Below are positions 48,907-60,270 of a stretch of DNA of 64,000 bases, one piece after another. Source of the DNA: Lactuca virosa (Eukaryota > Streptophyta > Magnoliopsida > Asterales > Asteraceae); the NCBI GenBank assembly GCA_928212115.1, contig CAKMRJ010003334.1:95624224-95688223 (forward strand), written 5' to 3'. The notes under the pieces were generated by a model. It was not told where the DNA came from. It saw only the letters and a program-made list of their open reading frames with translations, and did not search any database. Each line of letters opens with the position of its first letter. Position 1 is the first letter of the stretch. A program made the position numbers and the translations under genes.

Positions 48907-49782
48907 TGATGGGTTTTAGGTACAACAAATAAACTAGAAAACAATTCCTAAGTTCACATGCAACCTACTTTGGATCTATGTTTTTAACTATTGAACATAC
49001 AACATGAATTGCAAAACAAGAACCCTAGAGGAGAGAGGCTAATTTCGAAATTAACAAACTAGGGTTTAGGGTTTACATACCTTCAATTGTTATAGCAAAA
49101 ATTGATATTCCCTTGGTCTTGATCTTGATCTTCTGGAAGCTTTAGCACCACAAGTGTAATGCCTCTAATGGAATCACACCCAAACTAGCAAGAAGGAAAG
49201 TAGAAGAGAGAGGGGAGAGGGAGTATGCAAAATCTCGGCCTTAGGGTTTCTTCAAAAGAAAGAGTGACCAAAAACATGAACCAGGAGGCTCCTTATATAG
49301 CTGAGGGATCTAGGGTTTAAGGGAACCCTAGTTATCCTTTGCTTAGGGCCTAAGCAAACCCCAGGGCCTTATCCAAGCCCCTATGGACGAAATTATTAGG
49401 GTTTCCCCTAAAGATTTCGTCCACCCTCTTCCAAGGGGGTTCTAGAGCCTTCCACTCAACTATTAGATAATTGCAAACTAGTCCCTGCACCTTATAATTA
49501 ATTCTTTTAACCCGAAAATCAATTCTGATTAATTTCTGGCTAACAATTAATTTAAACATAATGATTTCTAATTAATATATTAATCCAATAACATATTAAT
49601 AAATCATTTATATATATATATATATATATATCATATTTAATTTATTATCTTATAAATTAATATCTCTCCTTTCATAATTTCCTTGTCCAGTTGCTAGGTT
49701 GAGGGCAACCCAAAAGGACTGTGCTGCTATCAATTCAAGTACATACCAATTATAGTTATGGGCTTAGACACCTAATCCAACA
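48907..49782 (-). repeat. Copia B LTR3 (5' LTR)
   Basis: 876 bp, same ends as LTR1, followed by the GGATA duplication. It differs from LTR1 mainly by small indels, for example in the AT repeat near 49610. Confidence 0.92.
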
Positions 49783-49787
49783 GGATA

Positions 49788-50377
49788 CTATCTTACTGAC
49801 GGTATATATCCTCCCTTGTCTGTTTTTGTGAAATCGTTTACATGTCCTAACGACCCGAAAAGGAAAAAGTTTAAAGAGGCGCAAGAGTCAGCTAGGAAGG
49901 ATGTGGAGCGAGCATTTGGTGTACTTAAGAGACGTTGGCAAGTACTAACGGTCGGGGCAAGGTCATATGAGGTGAAAATGTTACAACACGTAATGTATGC
50001 ATGTATCATATTGCATAATATGATTCTTGAAGACGAAGGAAGAGCGATATGCCGATACAACGAAAATGAAGTTTTTGCAAATGTCGAAGGAGTAGCCGTT
50101 GGTACACAAGAGTATGGGTGTGAATAGAAGAGAAGTACACAATCGCGACATTCATCAAGCCCTTCGTGCTGATTTGATGGAGCACATTTATAGGGCTCAT
50201 ATTCAGCCCCCGTACGAGTTATCTCACGATGATTTGTTTGACGAATCAGACGAGGATTCTGATATGTTCGTCGAGAGTGAAGATTCCGACGACGAGAGTG
50301 ACGCTGGGGAGAATGATGCAGATGATCAAGGCGATGACGAAGAGATGATCCGGAGTGACGTATTTTGGTTTAAATAA
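49788..50377 (+). pseudogene. Harbinger transposase, 3' part
   Basis: Continues the split codon (TA|C) with YLTDGIYPPLSVFVKSF, then the catalytic Glu block DVERAFGVLKRRWQVL, MLQHVMYACIILHNMILED and, after a second frame change near 50115-50125 (a GGG run, one base extra), VNRREVHNRDIHQALRADL. It ends in an acidic tail rich in Asp/Glu/Ser (FDESDEDSDMF, SDDESDAGENDADD) and stops at TAA 50375-50377. The DDE triad is complete over the two parts (Asp, Asp, Glu). Confidence 0.9.
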
Positions 50378-50591
50378 AATTAGGATATTAATTATGTTTT
50401 CTATGTTGTAGGCTGTTTGATTTTTTTTTGCGGTTTTTTTTTTTTATTTTTTCTACTTATTTAAATATTAGGGTTAATGTAATTTTTATTTTAATTAATG
50501 AAATGCTTTTTATTTTTAATTAAATTTTATGTTTGATATTAATTAAAAATTATAAATCAAAAAAAATTTATTTTATTTAATATAAAAAAAA

Positions 50592-50700
50592 AAGTGAGGG
50601 AAGGGCTTCCCACCCATTCCTTGGCTTTTAGGCAAGGGAAAGGAAAGTGAGGGAAAGAGGGGTATGGCCGACCAAAAGTGAGGGAAAGCTTCCCTCTCAC
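50592..50700. repeat. Harbinger right-end subterminal repeats
   Basis: AAGTGAGGGAA occurs three times (about 50592, 50645 and 50676), with complementary TTCCCTC-type words near the first and third. Possibly transposase binding sites. Confidence 0.6.
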
Positions 50701-50881
50701 ACCCTCCGGTCTTATGATAAAGTTTCGTTGATGAATAATAAATAGACTTGTCACTTATTGAACTTATCATTAATGCTTTAAAAGTTAAACATGATTAAAA
50801 ATAAATCCAAATTTTTTTCTATTTTACACTTTGAATATTGTTGTAATAAAATTTTGTAACTTATGTTATAGAAGCAATGAG

Positions 50882-51129
50882 AAATTGATTTATCAAAAGT
50901 AATTACTTTTTCATTTTGTTTGCATCTAAGTAATTATTTTTACACATATAGGTAACAAATTTTTTAGAAGTGTTCATACATGACCATTTATGATCGGCTG
51001 TAGCAAATTATAATCGGTCATAATGGTCATATGTGAACATTTCCAACAAGTTCGTTATCTACATTTGTACAAAAAAAAGTTACCAAAATATGAACAAACG
51101 AAAAAGTAATTACCCTGATAATTCAATTT
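50882..51129. mobile_element. Foldback MITE, about 248 bp
   Basis: The left arm from AAATTGATTTATCAAAAGTA and the right arm ending TAATTACCCTGATAATTCAA are near-complete reverse complements over about 115 bp each. They meet at about 51003, so the whole element folds back. A related half-copy lies at 51593-51715. Confidence 0.88.
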
Positions 51130-51291
51130 TTTTATGTTAGCTTCTAATTTTGATTTTGTATAATATTTTGATTTGGAGACTAATAATATGACAAAGAACA
51201 CCATCTTCAATGAAGTTTGTTCCATGTATTACAAAAATTTAAAATACAAAAAATAGAAATAGCTTTTATCTATATCGTAGCATTACTCTTG

Positions 51292-51358
51292 TCATTATAT
51301 ATATATATATATATTATATAATATAATATATATATATAGATAGAGAGAGCAGAGAGAG

Positions 51359-51420
<62 letters not shown>

Positions 51421-51446
51421 CTGACGAGACGAGAGAGAGAGAGAGC
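51292..51446. repeat. Compound (AT)n-(GA)n microsatellite
   Basis: (AT)n to about 51340, then about 76 bp of GA repeat, CTGCTGACGAGAC, and a further short GA run. Confidence 0.95.
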
Positions 51447-51592
51447 TGCTGTGATAAGTATGTCCCGCTGTCAAGACTTCCTCCAATTTGAATGCATCTC
51501 ATACTATGTGTTTTAGATATTTGTTTTAAGGAAATTTAACTGAATCAATTAATATTGCAAACATTATGATCGACCGCGTTAATAAAAAAAAG

Positions 51593-51715
51593 AAATTGTC
51601 TTATCAGGGTAATTACTTTTCGTTTTATTCACATTTGGGTAACTATTTTTTTGTACACATCTAGGTAACGAACTTGTTGAAATGTTCAGATATGACTATT
51701 ATGACCAGTTGTAAC
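51593..51715. mobile_element. Half copy of the foldback MITE
   Basis: AAATTGTCTTATCAGGGTAA onwards matches one arm of the 50882-51129 element and stops exactly where copia LTR E begins. Copia E therefore inserted into this MITE or truncated it. Confidence 0.8.
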
Positions 51716-52956
51716 TCATGGGTTTTATAGATTATAACAAAACATGAGTAACGAAAAATCCTAACACTTAAGTGCACATGCAACCTATAAAGGATCTATG
51801 TTTTCTCTAATTGATAACAACATACAATGAACATCAAGAACTCTAGAGAACCCTAATTTCGAAAATAACAAAAGTAGGGTTTACATACCTTAGAATTATT
51901 ATAGAAAATAAATCTCTTTGATCATTTCCTTTGGTTCTTCAGAAAGCTAGAACCAAAAGTTTAGTGTCTCTAATGGTTTGTACCAAACCCTAGCAACTAG
52001 AATACAAGAGAAGAAAGGAAAAGGGATGCAAAAACCGGCTATTCTCTTGGGAGTAGGAGTGGACGAAAATGAGGCACCAGGTCCTATTTATAGCTGATCG
52101 GAAAACCCTAGAAACCCTAATCTTGAATAAAATAATAATATTTCAAATTCAAGATATTATCCAGTATCCTTATCTTCAGGAGGCTTCCAAAAACCCTAAT
52201 AAGGGCTATCCAAAACCGTCCACCTCTCGAAGGTTCTGGAACCTCTCCATTGCTCAACTTTTGAACAATTACAACTTAAGTCTTTGCACATTTAATTAAT
52301 TCTAATTAACCCATAATTAAATCCAAATTAATTCTGGTTAATTCTTATTTAACTATTACTATTTCAAATTAATATTAATAATATAATATATTAACAATCA
52401 TTTATTACAATTTAGCAATCCTATAATAAATTAATAAATCAACATCTCTCTACAAATGTCATTATATTCAGTTACTAGTTATGAGGGCAACCCAAAAATG
52501 ACTTTTTTGCTTCTAATCCAAGTATATATCAATTTAGTTATGAGCTTAGTGTAACATCCCGTGTTTCCAGGTATTTCCAAATCCTTCCTTCAGTAAATTA
52601 ATATGTCATGATTGGTCTTTGAAATTGGTTGAATTTAGCCCTAAGAGGTCCGAGGGGAAAATTGGTAATTTTGTTCGGAGGGGGAGTACACTAGGCATAC
52701 ATATGAGTACGTTGGGCGTACGCATATGTACGCAGGGCGTACGTATGTCCGAGTGCAACCCTAACTTTTAGGGTTTGTTGGGTATTTAAACCCCATTATG
52801 GACCTTTTATGTGACAACAGTCAAATTAAGTTAACAAGTTTCACTCGCGAACGTGACGTAAATCAAATATAATAGGTTTAATTTGTAATGTTTACTTTTA
52901 ATGAAAATACAAATTTTGTTTACATAAAAGTTGTAACTCTCGTAATTTAAACAATA

Positions 52957-53041
52957 ACTAACTAGTTATATTTTATGGCGAAAATTACCGATTATTATAA
53001 CTAACTAGTTATATTTTACGGCGTAAATTACCGATTATTAA
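52957..53041. repeat. 42-bp tandem duplication
   Basis: ATAACTAACTAGTTATATTT followed by a GGCG..AAATTACCGATTATT part occurs twice in a row with two differences. Confidence 0.85.
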
Positions 53042-53128
53042 AAATTATATTAATCATTAAATAATATTTAATATATAATTGATAAAATTTAATTCTTATA
53101 TAATGACAAATCGGCATATAACACTTGC

Positions 53129-53136
<8 letters not shown>

Positions 53137-53199
<63 letters not shown>
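53137..53199. repeat. (TA)n microsatellite
   Basis: About 31 TA units. Confidence 0.95.
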
Positions 53200-53201
<2 letters not shown>

Positions 53202-54053
53202 ATCAACTTTTGTATGGTAAATATTGAAACAAACGTATGCTTTTATATATATACTAGGGAAGTCTTAATGCCTCAGAACCATTAATGTAATTCAATCTGA
53301 AGTACTTGTCAAGAAACCTTACAAAAATACATAAAACTTTTGGTTCCTTGTAAAGTATAATCAAACATACACAAGTGATTTTTCTTATATAAATTCAATT
53401 ATATTTATAATCACCTTGTTATTTTTATTTTCAAAACAATTATAAAGTAAAAATATTGATAAATGGACTTGATAGTTTGGATACAAACTTTATATTGGAA
53501 CATTGGTGAATAACAAGTGTTTATCTATATTCATTTGAAATAACGACACAAAAAGCTTGATTAATGATTTGAGTAGTGGTTATGTCAAGTATAAGAATGC
53601 ACAATAAAAAACATAAATCTAAACTAAACCCGGGAGTTAGATGTTGTCCAATTGCAATCCTTCCAAATCCATTCAAAAGCAGTAGTAGATGATTCTTGAA
53701 GGTGGAGTCTGAATATAACAACCTTACGCACAAACATGTATTAGTTTGGTGAGGAATTAATTAATATCATAATCATGAAAATATCAACATGAAGCGCAAA
53801 CCTTATATAATGTGACCTTAACAACTGGAGCATCTGATATTGAGATATACCACATCTTCGATAACTGAAGTAAAATATTTTTTCAACAAAATCCATGATC
53901 AAGTAAATGAAAACCCAATTAGAAAAAAATGAAATCATCATTATTAATGACTATACGTGATAACTTTTCACATAGATCTCTTACACCTCTTGATAAAGAT
54001 CCTTTTGCAACCAAAGTTGCGTATTGATTAACCTTTTCTTTATAGCTTCAAGA

Positions 54054-54230
54054 CAGGGCCGGTCCTGAAAAACGAAATATTCTTCAAGGTCCAGGACGAA
54101 CAAGAAAAAAATAGCCCTTATCTTTATTATAATTTTGTATTTTTAAATAAAAATATATAATGAAAAAAATTGGGCCCTGTGCAGCTGCCCACTTTGCCCT
54201 CCCCTAATCCCCCCATGCTTCAAGAGGAGG
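54054..54230. mobile_element. Remnant with GGGCCGGTCCTG end
   Basis: ACAGGGCCGGTCCTGAAAAA at the left and GGGCCCTGTGCAGCTGCCCA toward the right are words found at the ends of a widespread family of short plant DNA-transposon remnants. No ORF; the boundaries are uncertain. Confidence 0.4.
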
Positions 54231-56552
54231 TCAACGGAACCACTTCCATAATCTACAACCACATAAACCATATACATGTAAATGTGTAAAACTTAGCATA
54301 TAATTATTGAACATAAAAAGAATTAATCTTTACTGTAATAATCAAATTCTTACATGATAATTGGGAATCAGGTTGTTCGTGAGGATCATGCTTCTATTAG
54401 TACTCTCATAAAAAAAAGAATAATTTGTTTAGGAGAAAAAAACAACTTTTCTAGGTTCAAAATCAAATCACTCCCAATATAATCGCAAGATTTATGCTTG
54501 AATACAAATGCTTTGAGATACCATTAAACATATACAAACCTAGAGCTTTAGTTTTGGGAGGGTTTTTTTTAGTCATGCTTCATCCATCATAACAACAGTA
54601 CATCATGTCAAGAGTAAGAAGAAAATGTTATTACATTTTACCAAAATTAGAAAATATGATCCAACTCAGCATCACCTTCCATCCATAACTTCCATGTTGA
54701 TACATTGTTGTTTACCTCATCGAAATATCTTTGAACCTTTTCATTTACAAAATTATTCAAAATTGGTATGCCTAAAGCATTCAAATTTGTATCTACGTGC
54801 AGGCATCTTTGTAAACTTCCAATCATCTAACCTCTTTGATGTTATGTAAACCCTATAAAACGCCTTTACGACAATCATTTGATCTCTTTCAAATGGTTGG
54901 ACTAAATTGAATGGAGAAATTACTTGATGTTTACATTTGGATGATTGAAGAACCAGCACAAACAATGCCATTCCATGACTTTTGACAGAGTTCACTACCG
55001 TTTGACTTCCAATGGATGTTTCCTCTCCATTTTAGTTTATAGAGTTATGGTATCTTCCACCTTGTAGTAAAAAAATTAGTATTTTATAACCATTAAATGA
55101 ACCTGGTGATTCACATAGAAAATTAAGGCATATGAGAAGCAATCAAACCCAATAATTAATACATGAAATTTATCAACTGGAGTAATGAAAATACCTTAAT
55201 ATTGAAGTCTAAAGTTTTGGATTGTTTGCAGTACTTAAGTACATGTGCTCTATGGATGAAGAAGTAGCAAAAGGGGCTGACATCTTCAACCTTCTCCTAA
55301 TTACATGCAAATCCATGACATTAAATAAGAAAGGAATTCCTAACCTAATTGCTAAAGAAATCAGAATATTCTACTCCATTCTTCCCACCACAAACCCTAT
55401 TTTTATCTGCAAAATTCTTCAATTCAATTTTCGCAATGGAGAAGATTGAGGTTTCCAAAAAATTGAAATTTTAACAAAATGAAGAAACGCACATAAAGTT
55501 TTACACATAATGGAATTTGAAGGTGTCACAAAAAGAATTATTTGATGCTTACTTGAAAGTTAAATGACCCACTTCCTTGTTTTTGTTTCAATCGATCCCA
55601 CCCTAAAAAAAAGCTTTCGTCAATACTGATTGCCTCCATAAATTCCCCTTCAATCAGAAACAAAATACAGATTAGAGCTCATAAAATCAAACTCAAAAAT
55701 TGAACTTTGAGGCCATCAACGGTCTTGAAGGAAGAGAAAACTGGGAGATATGTCGTCCATATGTGTGATAAAGAAGAAGAAAAGAAGAAAGGTGGAAGCT
55801 ACGACAAAGATCAAGAAGGGAAGATAAGCAAGTACATTGGTAATGGAAGAGAGAAGTCAACAAATAATGGTGGTATGTTAAAAGAGAAGACAAAATAGGA
55901 AGGCGGTGGGTGTGGGACAAATGTGTAATGACTCACCCATGTTGCCGATTTGGTAGACGGGAAGAGGGATTGCCTTCAGGAGTTTGAAATGTCGCACACC
56001 ATCAATCCTTAAAAGTTCCACCGAAAATTGACCAACAACGAAGAAATAGATGTAAATCAAACATGAAAAATTGAAAAAGTTACATCTCAGTTACCTAAAT
56101 GCAATCGGAATCATACATCGGAGAGCAAGGGCTTTCGTTTCGCATCATTTTTAGAGAGAGAAAGAAGAAGAGATGAAGTAGATATTGTGTAGCAAAGAAA
56201 AAGTGGATGGAGAGCTTTCATGGATTGTGAAATGGAAAAAAGCAATCTTGGTATCCAAGTATCCATAATCGGTGGTCTCGAGAAGAGAGCGTATAGGAAA
56301 ATGAGAGCAGGCAGAAGGAGACACATGTCTAGCTTTGTGGAAGAGTTGTATTGGACTATATTGGCGGTGAGAGTAGAAGGAACTATGATTGACGCGCCTA
56401 ACAAAAAACCATACAAGAAATACACATCCTGACCTCAAGAAAAATCATAGGAAAATCAGCCAAAATTCAATAAAAATCCCACAAAAATAGTTGTTTAATT
56501 CACAAACGTCCCACCTCGTCCCACTTATCTCAATTCTTAATAGACAGGGTTT

Positions 56553-56555
<3 letters not shown>

Positions 56556-56592
<37 letters not shown>
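56556..56592. repeat. (TA)n microsatellite
   Basis: About 18 TA units within element C. Confidence 0.93.
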
Positions 56593-56596
<4 letters not shown>

Positions 56597-57144
56597 TTGG
56601 GTTCATTAACTATAGATATTATGAGAACAAATTTAATCCAATGACTAAGGAAAATTTATTACAATGAATCTTATAAATTCTATCCAAACAAAAAGTTATT
56701 GGATTACATATGTAGTACGTGTTACAATTAATAGAATAGTGTAGGTGGCAAATTTTATTAGTGACTCGCCTAAAATGGATATGTACCAAAAGAAACAGAT
56801 AAACATTTAAAATTTACGTAAGACGGTTAAAATTTTAATATAAATAGAATGCAAAAATTTTCTTTACACAAAAATCTCAACTCTCTCAAATATAATGAAA
56901 ATTCACCCCACCCTTAAGGCTGATTATCCAAGTTTCTGACCGCGCTCTAACAGAAGTTTATCATAAAAGCACGCTTCGAAAGTGAGTTTCACGGCCCCAT
57001 GTTAAACTTTTTATCATTTTTCGGGGGATGATACATGTTTTTATATTATTTGTTTATATAAATCGTAAATTATTTATATCTCTTTTATAAATTAGTTGCA
57101 TAATCGTTATAACAATTTACCATTAAAATTGTCGTTTATATAAA

Positions 57145-57415
57145 TTTAGTAAACATTATCGTTACGCTGCTCACATAATATAGAACTATATTATGCATTG
57201 TCGTTACTCTATCCACATAATATAAATTATATTATGCGCCGTTACTCTGCTCACATAATATAGATTTATATTATGCATTGCTGTTACTCTGCCCACATAA
57301 TATAAATTATATAATGTATTGTCGTTACTCTGCCCACATAATATAAATTATATTATGCATTGCCGTTAATCTATGAATAAATTATTACACATTGTTGCTA
57401 CTCTGCCTATTAAAT
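57145..57415. repeat. Minisatellite with palindromic unit
   Basis: About six imperfect copies of a 45-49-bp unit, CGTTACTCTGCCCACATAAT then ATAAATTATATTATGCATTG. Each holds a self-complementary CATAATATAAATTATATTATG-type core. The last copy is decayed. Confidence 0.9.
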
Positions 57416-57801
57416 TTTACAAAACAATTTAACGATATAATTATAATTTTTTTATATCATTATATAACATAAACCGGTAAACATAAACATGTAAAGTTAA
57501 ATAGACTAAAACTTTTAGTACTACTCATTCAAGGGTTTACATGAGACACGTTCATCATCTAAGTGTAACACTTAGAAAAGTCTCCTACCTATAATCGTTA
57601 AATTTTAAGTGAGCGGGAGAGTTATGTATAGATCTATACGGGCTGACACCCCACCTGCGGTTGCTAGCTACAACCATCGACGGTCAAGTCACGTGTGATA
57701 ACTGTCTAAACACTACGACGTCCGATGAAGCGTCGTGAGGGGCAACAACTCGTCTGTAGCTCGATTATGGGAACTCATGTAACATTGATAATCACGCCTA
57801 A

Positions 57802-57935
57802 AAGCAAATATAAGTTTGAAAATACTTATATACGATAGAACAAGTACTTTTGGAAATAAAGTACACATACAAATATAAGTTTGAAAATACTTATATACAA
57901 TAAAAATATTCTTTGGAGTAAAAAGTACGTTAATA
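57802..57935. repeat. Direct repeat pair
   Basis: AAATATAAGTTTGAAAATAC followed by TTATATAC occurs at about 57804 and 57871, each followed by a related AAGTAC..-GGA-TAAA-GTAC stretch. Confidence 0.8.
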
Positions 57936-60270
57936 CAAATATACAAACCTGTGAACTCACCAACTTTATATTGACATTTTTAAATCACATGTATTCTCAG
58001 GAAAATAAGAGTCGGCCGTATCAATCTTTTGAAAAATCTTCATGGGATCGTCAGAGCACTTTTTATCTTTATTGTACTTATCTGATTAAGCACTACTTGT
58101 AATTTTTGGTTTCTTGTATTCTAAAAATTTAGTACGATATGTAATATATTTTGTAATATAAAAATAACATTTGTGTTATACTGTTCAATGTAAACAATAA
58201 CTGTGAACCATGATGACGTCGCACAAGCTCGGCATTTCCGTCGTCGGCCGGGGTGTGACACTTTACCCCCATCCTTTCAGCCTCCAAGTCCTGGGATCGT
58301 TTCTTGGCAACCCTAGCTTCTCTTTTGTGTGTGTGTGTGAGCTAAGAGTATGTTTCTTGTGTGGTTGAAGAAGAAGAAGTTGCATCAAGGTGTTTGGAGA
58401 GTGAAGCCAGCTTGTAGATCTGAGATCATCTTGTCATTTAGAAGCTCCAGAAGGTAAAAAGCTTCTGCCTTTGTGCTTGTATTGTGTGGATCTTGTTTTG
58501 TTAGCTTTTTGTACTCTTCTTGTCCCAAAAAGTCCCAATATTGTGCATGAGTTGTCTTGGACGTTTTGAGTTGTCCTTTCAAACCCTAGGAAGGGTTCTA
58601 AGTTATAAAAACGAGGTCTCTTTGGCTAGTTTGGCTTTATGTTGCTTATAGGAGGTCTTAATGGATTAAGACCATGCATTAAGGACTTTTTGGACGTCCA
58701 AAGTCTTAAAGTTTGAGACTTTATGGTTCTAAGATACATTTCGTCGATGGATCTGGAATTTGGGCTTAAGTGCTTAAGCCATTAAGCACTTATTAGAGTT
58801 TTGAACTCTACGAGGGTACGCCTCGTGTACGCAGTCAACGCCCACGTTTGCAGTCAATGCGAGGCTCGCGTACGCACCACGTAGCCTCATAGTACGCCCA
58901 TCGTACGCTCTCTGTTGGGCTTTTGCAAGTTGGGCTTCGGTTTTGGACCATCTTTGGGCCATTTTGGGCTTAGGCCCCTAATGAACTTTCTGAGTAGAAG
59001 TATTCTGGGCCGGTTAAGGGAATTGGGTCTTAGGATGAGGTCTGTTAGGAAGTTGGGCCCAATTTGGAAAATTGGGCCATTTATGGGCCTTGTATATTTT
59101 GGACCTTTCTGGATCAAGGTTGGACTTGGGCTTGGCCCAGTTAATAAAGGTTAATGGACAATTATGAATTAAGAAGGTGATAATCCAATTATTAATTGGA
59201 GGTTTATTTATGATGATAGTTCAAAGTCTTAGTGAGCTAGCGGCCAGAGGTTCTGTTTGATACGTCAGTGTGAGGTGAGTCTTCCTCACTATACTTTCGG
59301 TTTGAAGGCACCAAGGTCGGCCCATTGGTTTGATAACCTGATACCGCTGATATGTTGAGTATGATATAGTTATGCATGCTAGTCTTGTTATGCTAGTCTG
59401 GTAGATCTGTAGGACTACCTGTGAATTGCTTGTTTATCTGCTTATGATATTATCTGTTATATGTCGAAATATTGTGTGGGTTGGGTTGAGGTTGTACCGC
59501 TTTGTGCTGTAACCAACAAACCATGGAGCATACCAGATATGAGTTGAGGGCTAGAAAGGGGCATGCCAGATTCATACTAAGGGCTCATGGGCATTCCAGA
59601 TACGAGTTGAGGGCTAGGAAGGGCATGCCAGACTCGTACTGATGGCCGGGGAGCAAGCCAGACATAAGTTGTGGGCTAAAGGGGCAAGCCAGACTTATGT
59701 TGTGGGCTCAGGAGTAATCCAGTCTGTTAGCTGTGGACCCATTGCATGCAAATATTATATTTGTATTGTTTGTTATGTATTGGTATTTGGGAGAACTCAC
59801 TAAGATTTGGGCTTACAGTTTTGGTTATGTTTCAGGTACTCCAAATGAGCGTGGGAAGGCGAAGGCTTAATCGTGCACCTCTTCATGCTTTGTGTTATGA
59901 TTTCTGGGAAAACTCTGATGTGAAACTCATTTTGAAAACAAATTGTAATGAATGATGGTTTTTGTGTTTATTTAAAAAGTAAAAAAAAAATTAAAATTTC
60001 ATGAGTGTTACACTTGGACACCTTAATTCACCAGTTTCCCACTTGGATAAGTCTATAATTATAGTTGCAAATATAACTTTGAGCTAAACAGCAAAGTGTG
60101 CTTTCCGAAGCAATTGTCGAACTCTGATTCAAATCAAATGATGGCCCTAAGATAAGTGACCAACTATTCCTTTGTTCTTAAAGATATTGTATGGACACGA
60201 GGCATGGAATCCAATCAATCTCATTGTCTAAAAATTTGTTTCCCGATTTCCCGATAACACATGCATGGTC

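Larger units (their letters stand above)
36148..49782 (-). mobile_element. Copia element B (assembled as 1.7 copies)
   Basis: Flanked by a perfect 5-bp duplication GGATA (36143-36147 and 49783-49787) inside the transposase ORF. Order in +: LTR1 36148-37023, internal copy 1 37024-43237, LTR2 fragment 43238-43373, 13 N, internal copy 2 (5' part missing) 43387-48906, LTR3 48907-49782. LTRs start TGATGGGTTTTAGG and end CCTAATCCAACA. Both copies read minus. One target duplication around two internal copies, with an N gap between them, argues for one real insertion. Confidence 0.92.
34957..50711 (+). mobile_element. PIF/Harbinger transposon, split by copia B
   Basis: The left end GGCCGGACAGAGTGG and the right end (reverse complement GACCGGAGGGTGTGAG) form imperfect terminal inverted repeats, flanked by TTA on both sides (34954-34956 and 50712-50714). 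TTA duplication and GC-rich ends are the PIF/Harbinger signature. Without the nested copia the element is about 2.1 kb and encodes only a transposase. No partner Myb/SANT-type ORF is present inside. The left subterminal region holds a 26-base G run and AT repeats. Confidence 0.9.
52810..58260. mobile_element. Element C: 5.45-kb TG...CA insertion in LTR D
   Basis: Begins TGTGACAACAGTC and ends GGGGTGTGACA. Flanks TTTTA and CTTTA match at 4 of 5, consistent with an LTR-type insertion. I cannot identify gag, pol, or two clear LTR copies in it. Small open frames (for example minus 56425-56111) show no known domain. It contains several satellites and a GGGCCGGTCCTG-type repeat. It could be a large solo LTR, or a deleted element with later insertions. 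Confidence 0.55.
52550..60012 (+). mobile_element. Gypsy solo LTR D, split by element C
   Basis: Starts TGTAACATCCCGTG at 52550 and ends TGAGTGTTACA at 60012. Flanks CTTAG and CTTGG are a 4-of-5 target duplication inside copia E. After removal of C (52810-58260) about 2.0 kb of LTR remain, including GTACGC-type palindromic words at 52707-52742 and 58815-58907 and the 3' block GAGAACTCACTAAGATTTGG and TTTCAGGTACTCC. No internal region, so a solo LTR. Confidence 0.82.
51716..60270 (-). mobile_element. Copia remnant E, split by gypsy LTR D
   Basis: 51716-52549 resembles the copia B LTR: ATGGGTTTTATAG start (first TG mutated), CACATGCAACCTATAAAGGA, and GAGGGCAACCCAAAA near the end. After removal of D it resumes at 60018 with GACACCTTAATTCACCA, the LTR end, followed by TTTCCCACTTGGATAAGTCT (polypurine side) and about 235 bp of internal sequence to about 60270. 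There it is cut off by element F. Minus orientation by its polypurine tract. Confidence 0.8.

Noticed and set aside
54753..56440. Possible host gene inside element C
   Set aside because: Open frames are short, on both strands, with no recognisable motif or consistent splice sites.
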